Source: Bacillus suaedaesalsae (lineage in GTDB: Bacteria > Bacillota > Bacilli > Bacillales > SA4). Taken from it: 64,000 bases of DNA. Shown here piece by piece: positions 56,205 to 63,856 of this stretch (the first letter of the stretch is position 1; every line of letters begins with the position of its first letter). The DNA lies in NCBI RefSeq assembly GCF_016890225.1, contig NZ_JAFELM010000012.1:36279-100278 (forward strand). Reading direction: 5' to 3'. A program made the translations under genes and the position numbers. The notes beneath the pieces are model-generated. The model saw only the letters and a program-made list of their open reading frames with translations. It had not been told where the DNA came from and did not search any database.

Positions 56205-56238
56205 TTTTAAAAGTAATATAAATTACTTTTAAAAGTAA
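56205..56238 (+). promoter_or_regulatory. Probable operator: 22-bp-spaced TTTTAAAAGTAA repeats
   Basis: TTTTAAAAGTAA occurs at 56205-56216 and again at 56227-56238; the pair also forms the inverted repeat AAAAGTAAT/ATTACTTTT. It lies 60-95 bases before the HTH gene start, where autoregulation is expected. Confidence 0.55.
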
Positions 56239-56298
56239 AAATAATTGTTGCTTTTAAGCGTAACTTATATTACCTTATAAAGTAAGGGGGTGCAAATA

Positions 56299-57354
56299 AT
56301 GGAAGATTTACGATTGAATGTTGCCTTATTACGAAGAAAAGTACCAAATCTAACAACTGCGGCTCGTTCTGTAGGATTACGCCCGGCTACTGTTTCGAAC
56401 CTTTGTACCGGAAAAATTCCTGTTGGAAGATCAGAGGTTCGAACATTAGTTGCGTTAGCAGAATTAGCGGATTGTAGCTTGGATGAATTGATCATTAGAG
56501 GGGAGAAGGTTGACATGATTGAGACGAAGATTAAGGTACTAGATTTATTCGCGCCATTAGCAAAAGGTGGAACTGTTGGATTAGTGGCGCGTCCTGGTAT
56601 GGGGCAGGTAGTCGTGTTAGCAGAATTATTTCATCGATTAAAGCAAGATGGTTATGTAACTGCAATTCTATTGCCCGAGGTTGAATCTCCAGATTTGAAT
56701 GAGATTATCGATAGTGTAGATATTGTAGCGCGTTCGATCGAGGAAGCATATGAAGAGATGGCATCTAGAGGGAAAGAAAGCGAGATCATATTTGCCTCTG
56801 ACAGAAGTCATGTCGTTTCTGGAAACATTCAAGAGTTACAAGAAAGACTTGAAGCTGTCGGAGTGAATACAGTCACAACTCTTTTACTTGATTTAAGGGG
56901 TGAGGCAGTAGACGAGGACTTACCGTATGGACCACTAGAGACATTATTACAATTTGATGCTGACCTAGCAGCAAGACATAAGTATCCAGCCGTTAATCCA
57001 GTCTACTCAACATCTTCAGTACTTGAAGGGGCACACCTAGATCAACAACACCTTTCCGTTCAACAACGTGCGCAAAAGTTATTAAGACGTTACCGAGAAT
57101 TACGTTCATTAGTTAACGTAGGTGGTCTAGAGAGGTTACCTGCGACCGAAGTACAAACGTATAAACGAGGAGAACGATTAGAGGCCTATTTAACTCAACC
57201 GTTCTATGTAGCTGAAGCATTCACAGGACAAAAGGGGGAGTCAGTTGCACTCCAAGATACATTGCAAGATGTTCGGAAAATTTTAGATGGCGCAGCAGAT
57301 TCTACAGAAGTAGAGGCACTAACATTTAAAGGGAAGTTAAGTTTGGAAGTGTAA
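56299..57354 (+). CDS. XRE-type HTH fused to a degenerate F1-ATPase beta-like domain
   Basis: 351 aa. Residues 1-65 are an XRE/Cro-like HTH (AARSVGLRPATVSNLCTGKI). From residue 75 on it follows the ATP synthase beta subunit: ETKIKVLDLFAPLAKGG, then KYPAVNPVYSTSS, RRYRELRSLV and QPFYVAEAFTGQKGESVALQ. The P-loop GxxGxGKT is degraded to ARPGMGQV (97-104), losing the catalytic Lys and Thr, and the DELSEED stretch is missing. It is thus probably a DNA-binding protein with a non-hydrolysing nucleotide-binding-like fold. ATG 56299 follows AAGGGGG. Confidence 0.85.
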   Translation: MEDLRLNVALLRRKVPNLTTAARSVGLRPATVSNLCTGKIPVGRSEVRTLVALAELADCSLDELIIRGEKVDMIETKIKVLDLFAPLAKGGTVGLVARPGMGQVVVLAELFHRLKQDGYVTAILLPEVESPDLNEIIDSVDIVARSIEEAYEEMASRGKESEIIFASDRSHVVSGNIQELQERLEAVGVNTVTTLLLDLRGEAVDEDLPYGPLETLLQFDADLAARHKYPAVNPVYSTSSVLEGAHLDQQHLSVQQRAQKLLRRYRELRSLVNVGGLERLPATEVQTYKRGERLEAYLTQPFYVAEAFTGQKGESVALQDTLQDVRKILDGAADSTEVEALTFKGKLSLEV

Positions 57355-57512
57355 GGTTGAGTATAATGTTGTAGATAGCCTATTTGAGTAAGTTTGTTAT
57401 TACTCAAATAGGCTTTTTGTTTTAATATGTATCTAATTCAGAGAATAAGGATAATTTTTACATGAAAACAAAGGCAATTTATTTTCAAATCCAGTTAATT
57501 TAACAATCAATT

Positions 57513-57703
57513 CAACGAGATTAAGTTTTTTTAGGCGAGTGTATCTCTAATCCGACGATAATTTGCGAGTTTTCGGCGAAATTAGCTATTTATCCGGCGA
57601 AAATGGGCAATCCATCCGACGATAGAAAGATTAATTCTATCACTTATTTTATTAATCGACGAAACCATATTAACATTCGCCTATTCAAAGCATAATTCGG
57701 CGA
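57513..57703 (+). repeat. Phased TCGGCGA array downstream of the HTH gene (array C)
   Basis: Motif cores (CGGCG, CGACG or close variants) begin at about 57513, 57533, 57553, 57574, 57595, 57617, 57657, 57678 and 57698, a 20-22-bp register with one vacant position near 57638. It lies between the 3' ends of the HTH gene and rpsD; 57355-57792 otherwise holds only a short hairpin and the rpsD terminator. Confidence 0.75.
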
Positions 57704-57756
57704 TCCTAAGCGTACAGATATTGTCTCCCGAGATATTAAAAAATTTGCAAACAAAA

Positions 57757-57783
57757 ATCCCGATTGGAAAATCCAATCGGGAT
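57757..57783 (-). terminator. Terminator of rpsD
   Basis: Perfect 12-bp stem ATCCCGATTGGA / TCCAATCGGGAT; read on the minus strand it is followed by TTTTTGTTT. Confidence 0.9.
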
Positions 57784-57792
57784 GTAAGCTTA

Positions 57793-58395
57793 TTAACGAG
57801 AATAGAATTCTACGATTAATGCTTCGTTGATTTCAGCTGGTAGTTCAGAACGCTCAGGAAGACGAGTGAAAGTTCCTTCTAACTTGTCAGCATCAAAAGT
57901 TAAGTAGTCAGGTACGAAGTTGTTTACTTCAACTGCTTCTTTAACTGCAACAAGGTTACGAGACTTTTCACGTACAGCAATTGTTTGACCAGGCTTTACG
58001 CGGTATGATGGGATATCAACGCGTCCACCATCAACAGTGATGTGACCGTGGTTAACTAACTGACGTGCAGCACGACGAGTACGAGCTAATCCTAGACGGT
58101 AAACTAGGTTGTCAAGACGTGATTCTAAAAGAATCATGAAGTTTTCACCAAGGATACCATTAATTTTTCCAGCTGCATCAAAAGTGCGGCGGAATTGACG
58201 CTCATTTACTCCGAACATGTGACGAAGTTTTTGCTTTTCTTGAAGTTGTAAACCGTATTCAGAAATCTTTTTACGTTGGTTTGGACCATGTTGTCCAGGA
58301 GCGTAAGGACGCTTTTCTAATTCTTTCCCAGTACCGCTTAAAGAGATACCAAGGCGACGAGATAATTTCCAGCTAGGACCTGTATAACGAGCCAT
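57793..58395 (-). CDS. rpsD: 30S ribosomal protein S4
   Basis: 200-aa primary 16S rRNA-binding protein. [40 protein letters not shown] and the S4 domain [24 protein letters not shown] are intact. As in other Bacilli it is a lone gene outside the large ribosomal clusters. GGAGGAGTCATCAC precedes the start. An unusually structured leader lies upstream, consistent with autogenous control by S4. Confidence 0.98.
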   Translation of the reverse strand: MARYTGPSWKLSRRLGISLSGTGKELEKRPYAPGQHGPNQRKKISEYGLQLQEKQKLRHMFGVNERQFRRTFDAAGKINGILGENFMILLESRLDNLVYRLGLARTRRAARQLVNHGHITVDGGRVDIPSYRVKPGQTIAVREKSRNLVAVKEAVEVNNFVPDYLTFDADKLEGTFTRLPERSELPAEINEALIVEFYSR

Positions 58396-58415
58396 GTGAT
58401 GACTCCTCCTTCAAT

Positions 58416-58525
58416 TGTTTTTATTTTGCATAAAATAAAAACAGTAGTAGATCTCTGATTATGTTCATTTTACCGTTCATATACCCTCGCTCCAGCAGCA
58501 CGGAGTTACTCGATATACCACATTT
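58416..58525 (-). promoter_or_regulatory. Structured rpsD leader, probable S4 autoregulatory RNA
   Basis: On the minus strand a hairpin built on CTCC/GGAG with outer TATA/TATA pairing (58480-58518), then a perfect 12-bp AT stem TGTTTTTATTTT / AAAATAAAAACA just before the ribosome binding site. B. subtilis rpsD is known to be autoregulated through its leader; the exact Rfam match was not tested. Confidence 0.55.
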
Positions 58526-58833
58526 TAAAAGGAATTGGGAAGAACAAAGTCCTCAACCTATACCCTAAAATGGGGATAAAATGATGCACAAACTGTCTAC
58601 ATAGGCTGCGATATTTTACACAAAGGCTATTATATATCTTTTTCTAGCATCATGTCAAGAACACTATGAATAATACTTAAGAGTAGAAATTTCAATTTCA
58701 ATCAAATTTATCGTGAAAACTAGAAAAAGTCTTGTACAAATAGTCCATTTCTAATTACTGGTATGGTATAATTAATTAGTATGTATTTGAAAAATTCTAT
58801 TAAATATGTAGAGAAAGATTGTGGGTGAAGTGG
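58526..58833. other. Divergent intergenic region rpsD / ytrP
   Basis: About 300 bases carrying the rpsD promoter side (minus strand) and the ytrP promoter; GGTATAATTAATTAG near 58763 is a plausible -10 area. No gene seen. Confidence 0.45.
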
Positions 58834-60669
58834 ATGAGAAACCGACAATTAAATATAGAAGAATTAAAAGGGCACTTTTATGATCTTTTATTAGAGGAAA
58901 CCATTTCTAGAGAAACTATAGTTGCTGAGTTTCTTCAGAGAATTCAACACTTCCTTACAGCGATTTCAGTCAATCATTATGTATATGATGAATACAATCA
59001 TCAATTTGTTTTAACTTCTAACGTGGACAAGCATCCGATCCTGCATAACATAAATGACACCATGCCTTTTTTTCCGTTACTTCAAGAAGGAAAGGTATAT
59101 ACCGAAAGTCATACCTCAAGTCAATTAATCTACATACCAATACGATATAATGAGAAACATGATGAGCTGCTTTCCATTAATATAATAACTAATGAACCAC
59201 TAAACCTCGAATGGGAACACCTTGCGAAAGTTTGTGAACAGTTCCTTTCAAAATTAACAAAACTCATTGAGTTATCTGATGGAGAAAGACGTTCAAAGCT
59301 TTTATATAAGGTAACTTCAAAGTTCCATTCTACGATGGACACAGAAGAAGTACTTTCAGAAATTATCTCGACTTTAAAAGAGGAATATCCGAATTTTACC
59401 TATTATTTACTTTTGTCACATGATCATACGAACTCAACTGAACTACCAATAAAAGAATTACAATATGATGATTCGAACATATCTGCGGCTCAAGCGTATG
59501 TTACAGGTGAAATTCAACTAGAGGATTCAATGGAAGATAAAACATCTTCACTTTATGCTCCATTAAAAGGAAAACAAGGCGTTTATGGAGTCTTGCAAGT
59601 AATTTCTTCAAATTCGTTAATTTTTCCGAATGAAGAAGTAAAGTTTATTTCTTTATTAGCTCAAACAGCTGGAAGCGCTTTAGAAAATGCAAAGCTTTAT
59701 CAGCAATCGAAACAATTAATTTCCGATTTACAATTAATAAATGAAACATCTCATCAATTAAATTCTAATTTACGATTAAATGAAGCCATGAATTACATGT
59801 CGCAGCAAATTATCGAGTCTTTCGATGCGATGGAAGTGGGCTTCATCTTATTTGATAATAATGGTTCACCAACTTTGCTACCAGGTAGCACAGACTATTT
59901 TACGAGTGATAGCCATGCACAGTTACTTATCCAATATTTATATGATCAGATTAATAAAGAAAAAGAAGCGATGTTCGTTGGTGATGTAAAGTTAAACGAA
60001 ATACCGTGTTCTTTCCGATCAGTTATGGCTGTTCCAATGATTCAGGAAGGAATATTACGTGGAATCGCAACCGTTTTGCATAAGGAATCATATTTCTTTA
60101 CTTTTGAAACCTTCAAGCTTGTTCAGTCTTTGATTTATCATTCTACATTAGCAGTAACAAATTCAATGCTTCGTGAAGAGTTAGAAAATCTTGTGATAAC
60201 AGATTTCTTAACAAAGCTACACACGAGAAAATATTTAAATGAAAGCATTGAAAAATCAATGGAGGCCGACGCCTTTGGTACGTTCTTACTAATTGATATT
60301 GATAACTTCAAGCAAGTTAATGATACGTATGGACATCAAGTTGGTGATGAAATTTTAAAGCAAGTAGCACTAATTATTAAAGATAATATTAGAGAATTTG
60401 ATATCGGAGCAAGATGGGGCGGAGAAGAACTGTCCATCTATTTACCGAGAGTAGATATACAGGCTGGTGTCGCAGTAGCTAATCGTCTTGTGCAGAGGGT
60501 TGAACAGCTAACGAAGCCGAACATTACCATTTCTTGTGGAGTAAGCCATTGGAAGCAAGGCCAACCTGATAACCCTGTGACATTATTTAAACGCGCAGAT
60601 GAAGCGTTATATTTAGCGAAAGAAACAGGGAAGAACCGGGTAAATGTCCAGTTGTACATAGGAAATTAA
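58834..60669 (+). CDS. ytrP: GAF-GGDEF diguanylate cyclase (YtrP/DgcP type)
   Basis: 611-aa cytoplasmic enzyme making cyclic di-GMP. Two GAF-like sensor regions occupy roughly residues 150-290 and 305-450 (ISLLAQTAGSALENAKLYQQ links them). The GGDEF domain begins ITDFLTKLHTRKYLNE, with the active motif WGGEEL near residue 528 and a product-binding RxxD (REFD) five residues before it, so feedback inhibition is expected. ATG 58834 follows GGTGAAG; a TTG at 58819 would add five residues. No membrane helices. Confidence 0.92.
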   Translation: MRNRQLNIEELKGHFYDLLLEETISRETIVAEFLQRIQHFLTAISVNHYVYDEYNHQFVLTSNVDKHPILHNINDTMPFFPLLQEGKVYTESHTSSQLIYIPIRYNEKHDELLSINIITNEPLNLEWEHLAKVCEQFLSKLTKLIELSDGERRSKLLYKVTSKFHSTMDTEEVLSEIISTLKEEYPNFTYYLLLSHDHTNSTELPIKELQYDDSNISAAQAYVTGEIQLEDSMEDKTSSLYAPLKGKQGVYGVLQVISSNSLIFPNEEVKFISLLAQTAGSALENAKLYQQSKQLISDLQLINETSHQLNSNLRLNEAMNYMSQQIIESFDAMEVGFILFDNNGSPTLLPGSTDYFTSDSHAQLLIQYLYDQINKEKEAMFVGDVKLNEIPCSFRSVMAVPMIQEGILRGIATVLHKESYFFTFETFKLVQSLIYHSTLAVTNSMLREELENLVITDFLTKLHTRKYLNESIEKSMEADAFGTFLLIDIDNFKQVNDTYGHQVGDEILKQVALIIKDNIREFDIGARWGGEELSIYLPRVDIQAGVAVANRLVQRVEQLTKPNITISCGVSHWKQGQPDNPVTLFKRADEALYLAKETGKNRVNVQLYIGN

Positions 60670-60677
60670 TGAAATAA

Positions 60678-60705
60678 AAAGCATCTCTAAATAGAGGTGC
60701 TTTAT
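60678..60705 (+). terminator. Terminator after ytrP
   Basis: 11-bp stem AAAGCATCTCT / AGAGGTGCTTT with one G-T pair, then T-rich. Confidence 0.8.
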
Positions 60706-60718
60706 TTCTAAAATAAAA

Positions 60719-60732
60719 AGAAAGCGTTTTCA
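60719..60732 (+). promoter_or_regulatory. cre-like box upstream of megL
   Basis: AGAAAGCGTTTTCA matches 13 of 14 cre positions, 48 bases before the megL start. CcpA control is inference. Confidence 0.55.
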
Positions 60733-60779
60733 AAAATATATTTTTGACATATTCTAGTAAGTAGGGAGGCGGAATAATA

Positions 60780-61961
60780 ATGGAAAGCAAAAAGAAATTT
60801 CAAACGAATGCCATTCATGGTACGTACAAATCGGAGCAGCACTTTGGAAGTCTGACTCCGCCATTATTTCAAACTTCAACGTTTGTGTTTGATACAGCTG
60901 AGCAAGGGGAACATCGATTTTTAGGCGAAGAACCAGGGATGATTTACTCTAGATTAGGTAATCCAACTGTCCAACTATTAGAGGAACGTTTGGCCCTTTT
61001 AGAAAGTGGAGAAAAAGCATTAGCGTTTGGATCTGGGATGGCGGCTGTGTCTGCCGTATTGCTTCATTACGTAAAGGAAGGCAGTCATATTATTTGTTCT
61101 AGAGGAATTTATGGATGTACTTACGGTTTATTAAAATGGCTTCAGGAGAAGTTCCGTATAACCTTTGATTTATCCGATTTAGACTCTGAAGAAGAGATTA
61201 GATCTAAAATTACGAATAAAACGGTTTGTATATTTTTGGAAACTCCTATTAATCCGACGATGAAAATTATCTCGTTAAAGACAGTTACAAAGGTAGCGAA
61301 GGAGCAGGGAATTCCAGTGGTGGTAGATAATACATTTTGTTCACCATATTTACAACGACCATTAGAGCAAGGGTGTGACATCGTACTTCATAGTGCTACC
61401 AAATATATAGGTGGACATGGTGATGTTGTTGGTGGAATCATTGTTGGAAGCGAAGAAGTGATGAATAATATTGCAAGTCATGTTCGAAAAGATATCGGTG
61501 GTATTATGTCACCATTTGATGCATGGCTTTTAATTAGAGGGTTAAAGACACTACATGTTCGAATGGATCGTCATTGTGAAAATGCCGAGAAAATTGCTTC
61601 GAGATTGCAAAAGAACGAGAAAGTAGATAAAGTGATTTACCCAAGTTTATTTGAAGGTAAGAATGCTGAAATAGTTAAGGAACAGATGACCAAATCGGGT
61701 GGCGTTATTTCCTTTACAGTTCGAGGTGGAAAAGAGCAGGCTCAAAAGCTATTAAATCATGTATCACTTTTAAAGGTAGCTGTTAGTTTAGGAGACACCG
61801 AGACTCTTATCCAACACCCAGCATCTATGACTCATGCGATCGTTCCGAAAGAAGAACGGGAGAAAATGGGGATCGTAGATAATCTAATTAGATTATCAGT
61901 TGGATTAGAAGATTGGGAAGATATTTGGGGTGACCTAGAGAACGCGTTGAATCAAATATAA
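60780..61961 (+). CDS. megL: Methionine gamma-lyase
   Basis: 393-aa PLP enzyme of the Cys/Met metabolism family that splits methionine to methanethiol, ammonia and 2-oxobutyrate. The PLP lysine lies in LHSATKYIGGHGDVVGG. GIYGCTYGLL carries the cysteine that marks methionine gamma-lyases and is absent from most cystathionine synthases/lyases, hence the call. SRLGNPTV and NTFCSPYLQRPLEQG are family motifs. GTAGGGAGGCGG precedes the ATG. A related cystathionine gamma-lyase activity cannot be excluded. Confidence 0.88.
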   Translation: MESKKKFQTNAIHGTYKSEQHFGSLTPPLFQTSTFVFDTAEQGEHRFLGEEPGMIYSRLGNPTVQLLEERLALLESGEKALAFGSGMAAVSAVLLHYVKEGSHIICSRGIYGCTYGLLKWLQEKFRITFDLSDLDSEEEIRSKITNKTVCIFLETPINPTMKIISLKTVTKVAKEQGIPVVVDNTFCSPYLQRPLEQGCDIVLHSATKYIGGHGDVVGGIIVGSEEVMNNIASHVRKDIGGIMSPFDAWLLIRGLKTLHVRMDRHCENAEKIASRLQKNEKVDKVIYPSLFEGKNAEIVKEQMTKSGGVISFTVRGGKEQAQKLLNHVSLLKVAVSLGDTETLIQHPASMTHAIVPKEEREKMGIVDNLIRLSVGLEDWEDIWGDLENALNQI

Positions 61962-62004
61962 ATTTAATAGAGACTGGGACATAAGTATTTTCAGTCAATG
62001 ATAA

Positions 62005-62059
62005 ACCCGAACTATTAGGCGATATTTAAAGAAGCTTTCACCTAATAGTTCGGGTCTTT
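62005..62059 (+). terminator. Long hairpin terminator after megL
   Basis: Perfect 15-bp stem ACCCGAACTATTAGG / CCTAATAGTTCGGGT followed by CTTTA. Preceded by the GAGACTGGGACATAAG box at 61970. Confidence 0.8.
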
Positions 62060-62107
62060 AATTGTTGCTTTAGATTTGTTTGATTTCCTATACAATTTTT
62101 AAGAACT

Positions 62108-62181
62108 AGTGGAATGGAGCGGAAGACACTCGACTCCTGCGGGAAATAGAGGAAAGGCTGAGACCCCACAGGCGAAGCCGA
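62108..62181 (+). repeat. Interspersed palindromic repeat, copy R3, cut by the IS
   Basis: Left half of the same repeat as R1 and R2 (GGAGCGGAAGACACTCGAC, then CTCCTGCGGGAAATAGAGG, GAGACCCCACAGGCGAAGCC). It stops at GCCGA where the IS begins; the last seven window bases GGAGGCT (63994-64000) are the expected continuation. Confidence 0.9.
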
Positions 62182-62195
62182 GTTATCATGAACGA

Positions 62196-62293
62196 AACTA
62201 GCTCCTTACTCGTAACATCGTAGGTTAATTTGGTTAGAATGTTTACTGGTAAAAACAAACCAAATCAGAGCTACATTACGGAAGGAGCTAGTT
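62196..62293 (+). promoter_or_regulatory. Hairpin that would hide the transposase ribosome binding site
   Basis: AACTAGCTCCTT (62196-62207) pairs perfectly with AAGGAGCTAGTT (62282-62293), which contains the ribosome binding site; CGTAA/TTACG extend it inside. Transcripts entering from outside would be poorly translated. Confidence 0.7.
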
Positions 62294-62296
62294 ATT

Positions 62297-63415
62297 ATGA
62301 AGGATACCATAAAATATGTAGGTTTAGACGTATCAAAAGAAAAAATTGCAGTTGCGATCGCGGATGAGGGGCGAGAAGAGCCGAGATACTGGGGAGTAAT
62401 TCCTCACACACCAGAAGCAGTTAGGAAATTAATAAATAAACTTGGAAACACCGAGACTCTTCGAGTCTGTTATGAAGCCGGTCCAACTGGATACCCACTA
62501 TATAGATTATTACTTTCCCTAGGTGTTCATTGTGATGTGATAGCCCCATCTCTCATACCTAAAAGACCAGGTGAACGTATTAAGACAGATCGTAGAGACT
62601 CTATTCGACTGGCTCAGTTATATCGAGCAGGAGAATTAACTAACATCTATGTTCCAAACGAAGAGGATGAAGCTCTCCGTGATCTTGTAAGATGTCGTGA
62701 AGATGCAAAAGAAGATGAACTTAGGGCAAGGCACCGTTTGAGTAAATTTTTGCTTCGTAATAACATTAAGCCACCGTCAGGTGTGAACAAATGGACGGTC
62801 AAATATCGTAGATGGCTGGATGCATTAAAATTTGAAAGCTCCAAACTACGTGTGGTCTTTCAAGAATATTATCATCAATTGAAAGAGCTAGAACAACGAA
62901 TTTTAAGACTAGAGGAAGAAATTAGAGTTCAGGCAACGGAGGGCGTACACGCCCCAACCATTCAAGCCTTACAATCACTAAGAGGTGTAGCTCTTATTAC
63001 TGCGACTAGTCTTGTAGCGGAGATAGGTTCTTTCAAACGTTTCTCATCACCAACACAATTAATGGCCTATATTGGTTTAATACCAAGTGAATACTCAAGT
63101 GGTGAAAGAAGAATACAAGGGAGCATCACAAAAACAGGGAATCGTCATGTACGACGCTTATTAGTAGAAGCTGCATGGAGTTATCGTTATCAACCGTCAG
63201 TTAAAGGAGAATTGATGAGACGACAAAATGGACAGTCCCCCACTATTCAAGCGATATCCTGGAAAGCACAAAACCGACTTCATAAAAAGTATTACCGATT
63301 ATTATCAAGAGGAAAAGAAAGTGGAAAAGCAATTACTGCAGTTGCCAGAGAATTAGCTGGTTTTATTTGGGCTATTACACAAGAGGTAGAAGAAGTAAAA
63401 AACGCTAGTTTTTGA
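62297..63415 (+). CDS. IS110-family (IS1111-type) DEDD transposase
   Basis: 372-aa RuvC-like recombinase. The DEDD set is complete: Asp11 (GLDVSKEK), Glu60 (CYEAGPTG), Asp98 and Asp101 (KTDRRDS). A central helical stretch (LKELEQRILRLEEEI) links to the Transposase_20 domain with LRGVALITATSLVAEIG, FKRFSSPTQLMAYIGLIPSE, YSSGERRIQG and SITKTGNRHVRRLLVEAAWS; the conserved serine is expected in YSSG (Ser267/268). All sites are intact, so the enzyme looks functional. Start ATG 62297 has GGAAGGAG 9 bases upstream. Confidence 0.96.
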   Translation: MKDTIKYVGLDVSKEKIAVAIADEGREEPRYWGVIPHTPEAVRKLINKLGNTETLRVCYEAGPTGYPLYRLLLSLGVHCDVIAPSLIPKRPGERIKTDRRDSIRLAQLYRAGELTNIYVPNEEDEALRDLVRCREDAKEDELRARHRLSKFLLRNNIKPPSGVNKWTVKYRRWLDALKFESSKLRVVFQEYYHQLKELEQRILRLEEEIRVQATEGVHAPTIQALQSLRGVALITATSLVAEIGSFKRFSSPTQLMAYIGLIPSEYSSGERRIQGSITKTGNRHVRRLLVEAAWSYRYQPSVKGELMRRQNGQSPTIQAISWKAQNRLHKKYYRLLSRGKESGKAITAVARELAGFIWAITQEVEEVKNASF

Positions 63416-63519
63416 TCTTACAAGTTGTCATGTTACGGTGATATAGGTATTATTGATCCATTTTTTATGTATGGCTTTAATTTCACACGAATAATTTACG
63501 AAGAAAGATAGATGATTGA

Positions 63520-63710
63520 GAACAGGGCTCGAAGGCAAAGAAAAAAACCGGAAAGGAAAACCCACGTGGCCTCCTCTGTGCTATATCTAAATAGATTAAC
63601 GCACGTGCCGAGTTAGTGGATTAGTCCTTTATACGGAAAGATAAAATGTGAAAACCCACGGATATCAGAGCGTAAACCGCAGTAGAGATTTTTGCCTTCG
63701 TGCCGTGTTC
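63520..63710 (+). ncRNA. Candidate bridge/seek guide RNA of the IS element
   Basis: A 20-nt arm at 63520-63539 (GAACAGGGCTCG...) is complementary at 18 of 20 positions to 63691-63710. Inside, a nested stem-loop is built from CCG/CGG, AAAGGA/TCCTTT, CCAC/GTGG, then an internal loop and GTGC/GCAC plus ATCT/AGAT. The internal loop carries GCCTCCTC on one side and GCCGAG on the other, both matching the insertion site. Size (~190 nt) is near that of known bridge RNA. No transcript evidence. Confidence 0.6.
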
Positions 63711-63752
63711 TTAACTTCTATTCAAGTCAAAAAAAGGAGAAAGGAACAGATT

Positions 63753-63856
63753 CCTTCTATAGCTTAATGGAGTCTCTCACTTCTTTGTATGACAGTCAAG
63801 GAGACCACTTGACAGACATACAAAGAAGTGAGAAGTGGTCAGTAAGCTAAAGAAGG
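63753..63856 (+). repeat. Second strong hairpin in the IS 3' non-coding region
   Basis: Outer arms CCTTCTATAGCTTA / TAAGCTAAAGAAGG (13 of 14 paired), inner perfect 16-bp arms at 63776-63791 / 63817-63832, and GTCAAG / CTTGAC at the tip. Could be part of the guide RNA, a processing signal or a transcription stop. Confidence 0.7.

Noticed and set aside
60744..60749. TTGACA upstream of megL as a -35 element
   Set aside because: A -10 at 17 bp would coincide with the ribosome binding site, so it cannot serve this gene.
62647..62844. Minus-strand frame inside the IS transposase
   Set aside because: Shadow of the transposase gene with no ribosome binding site or recognisable product.
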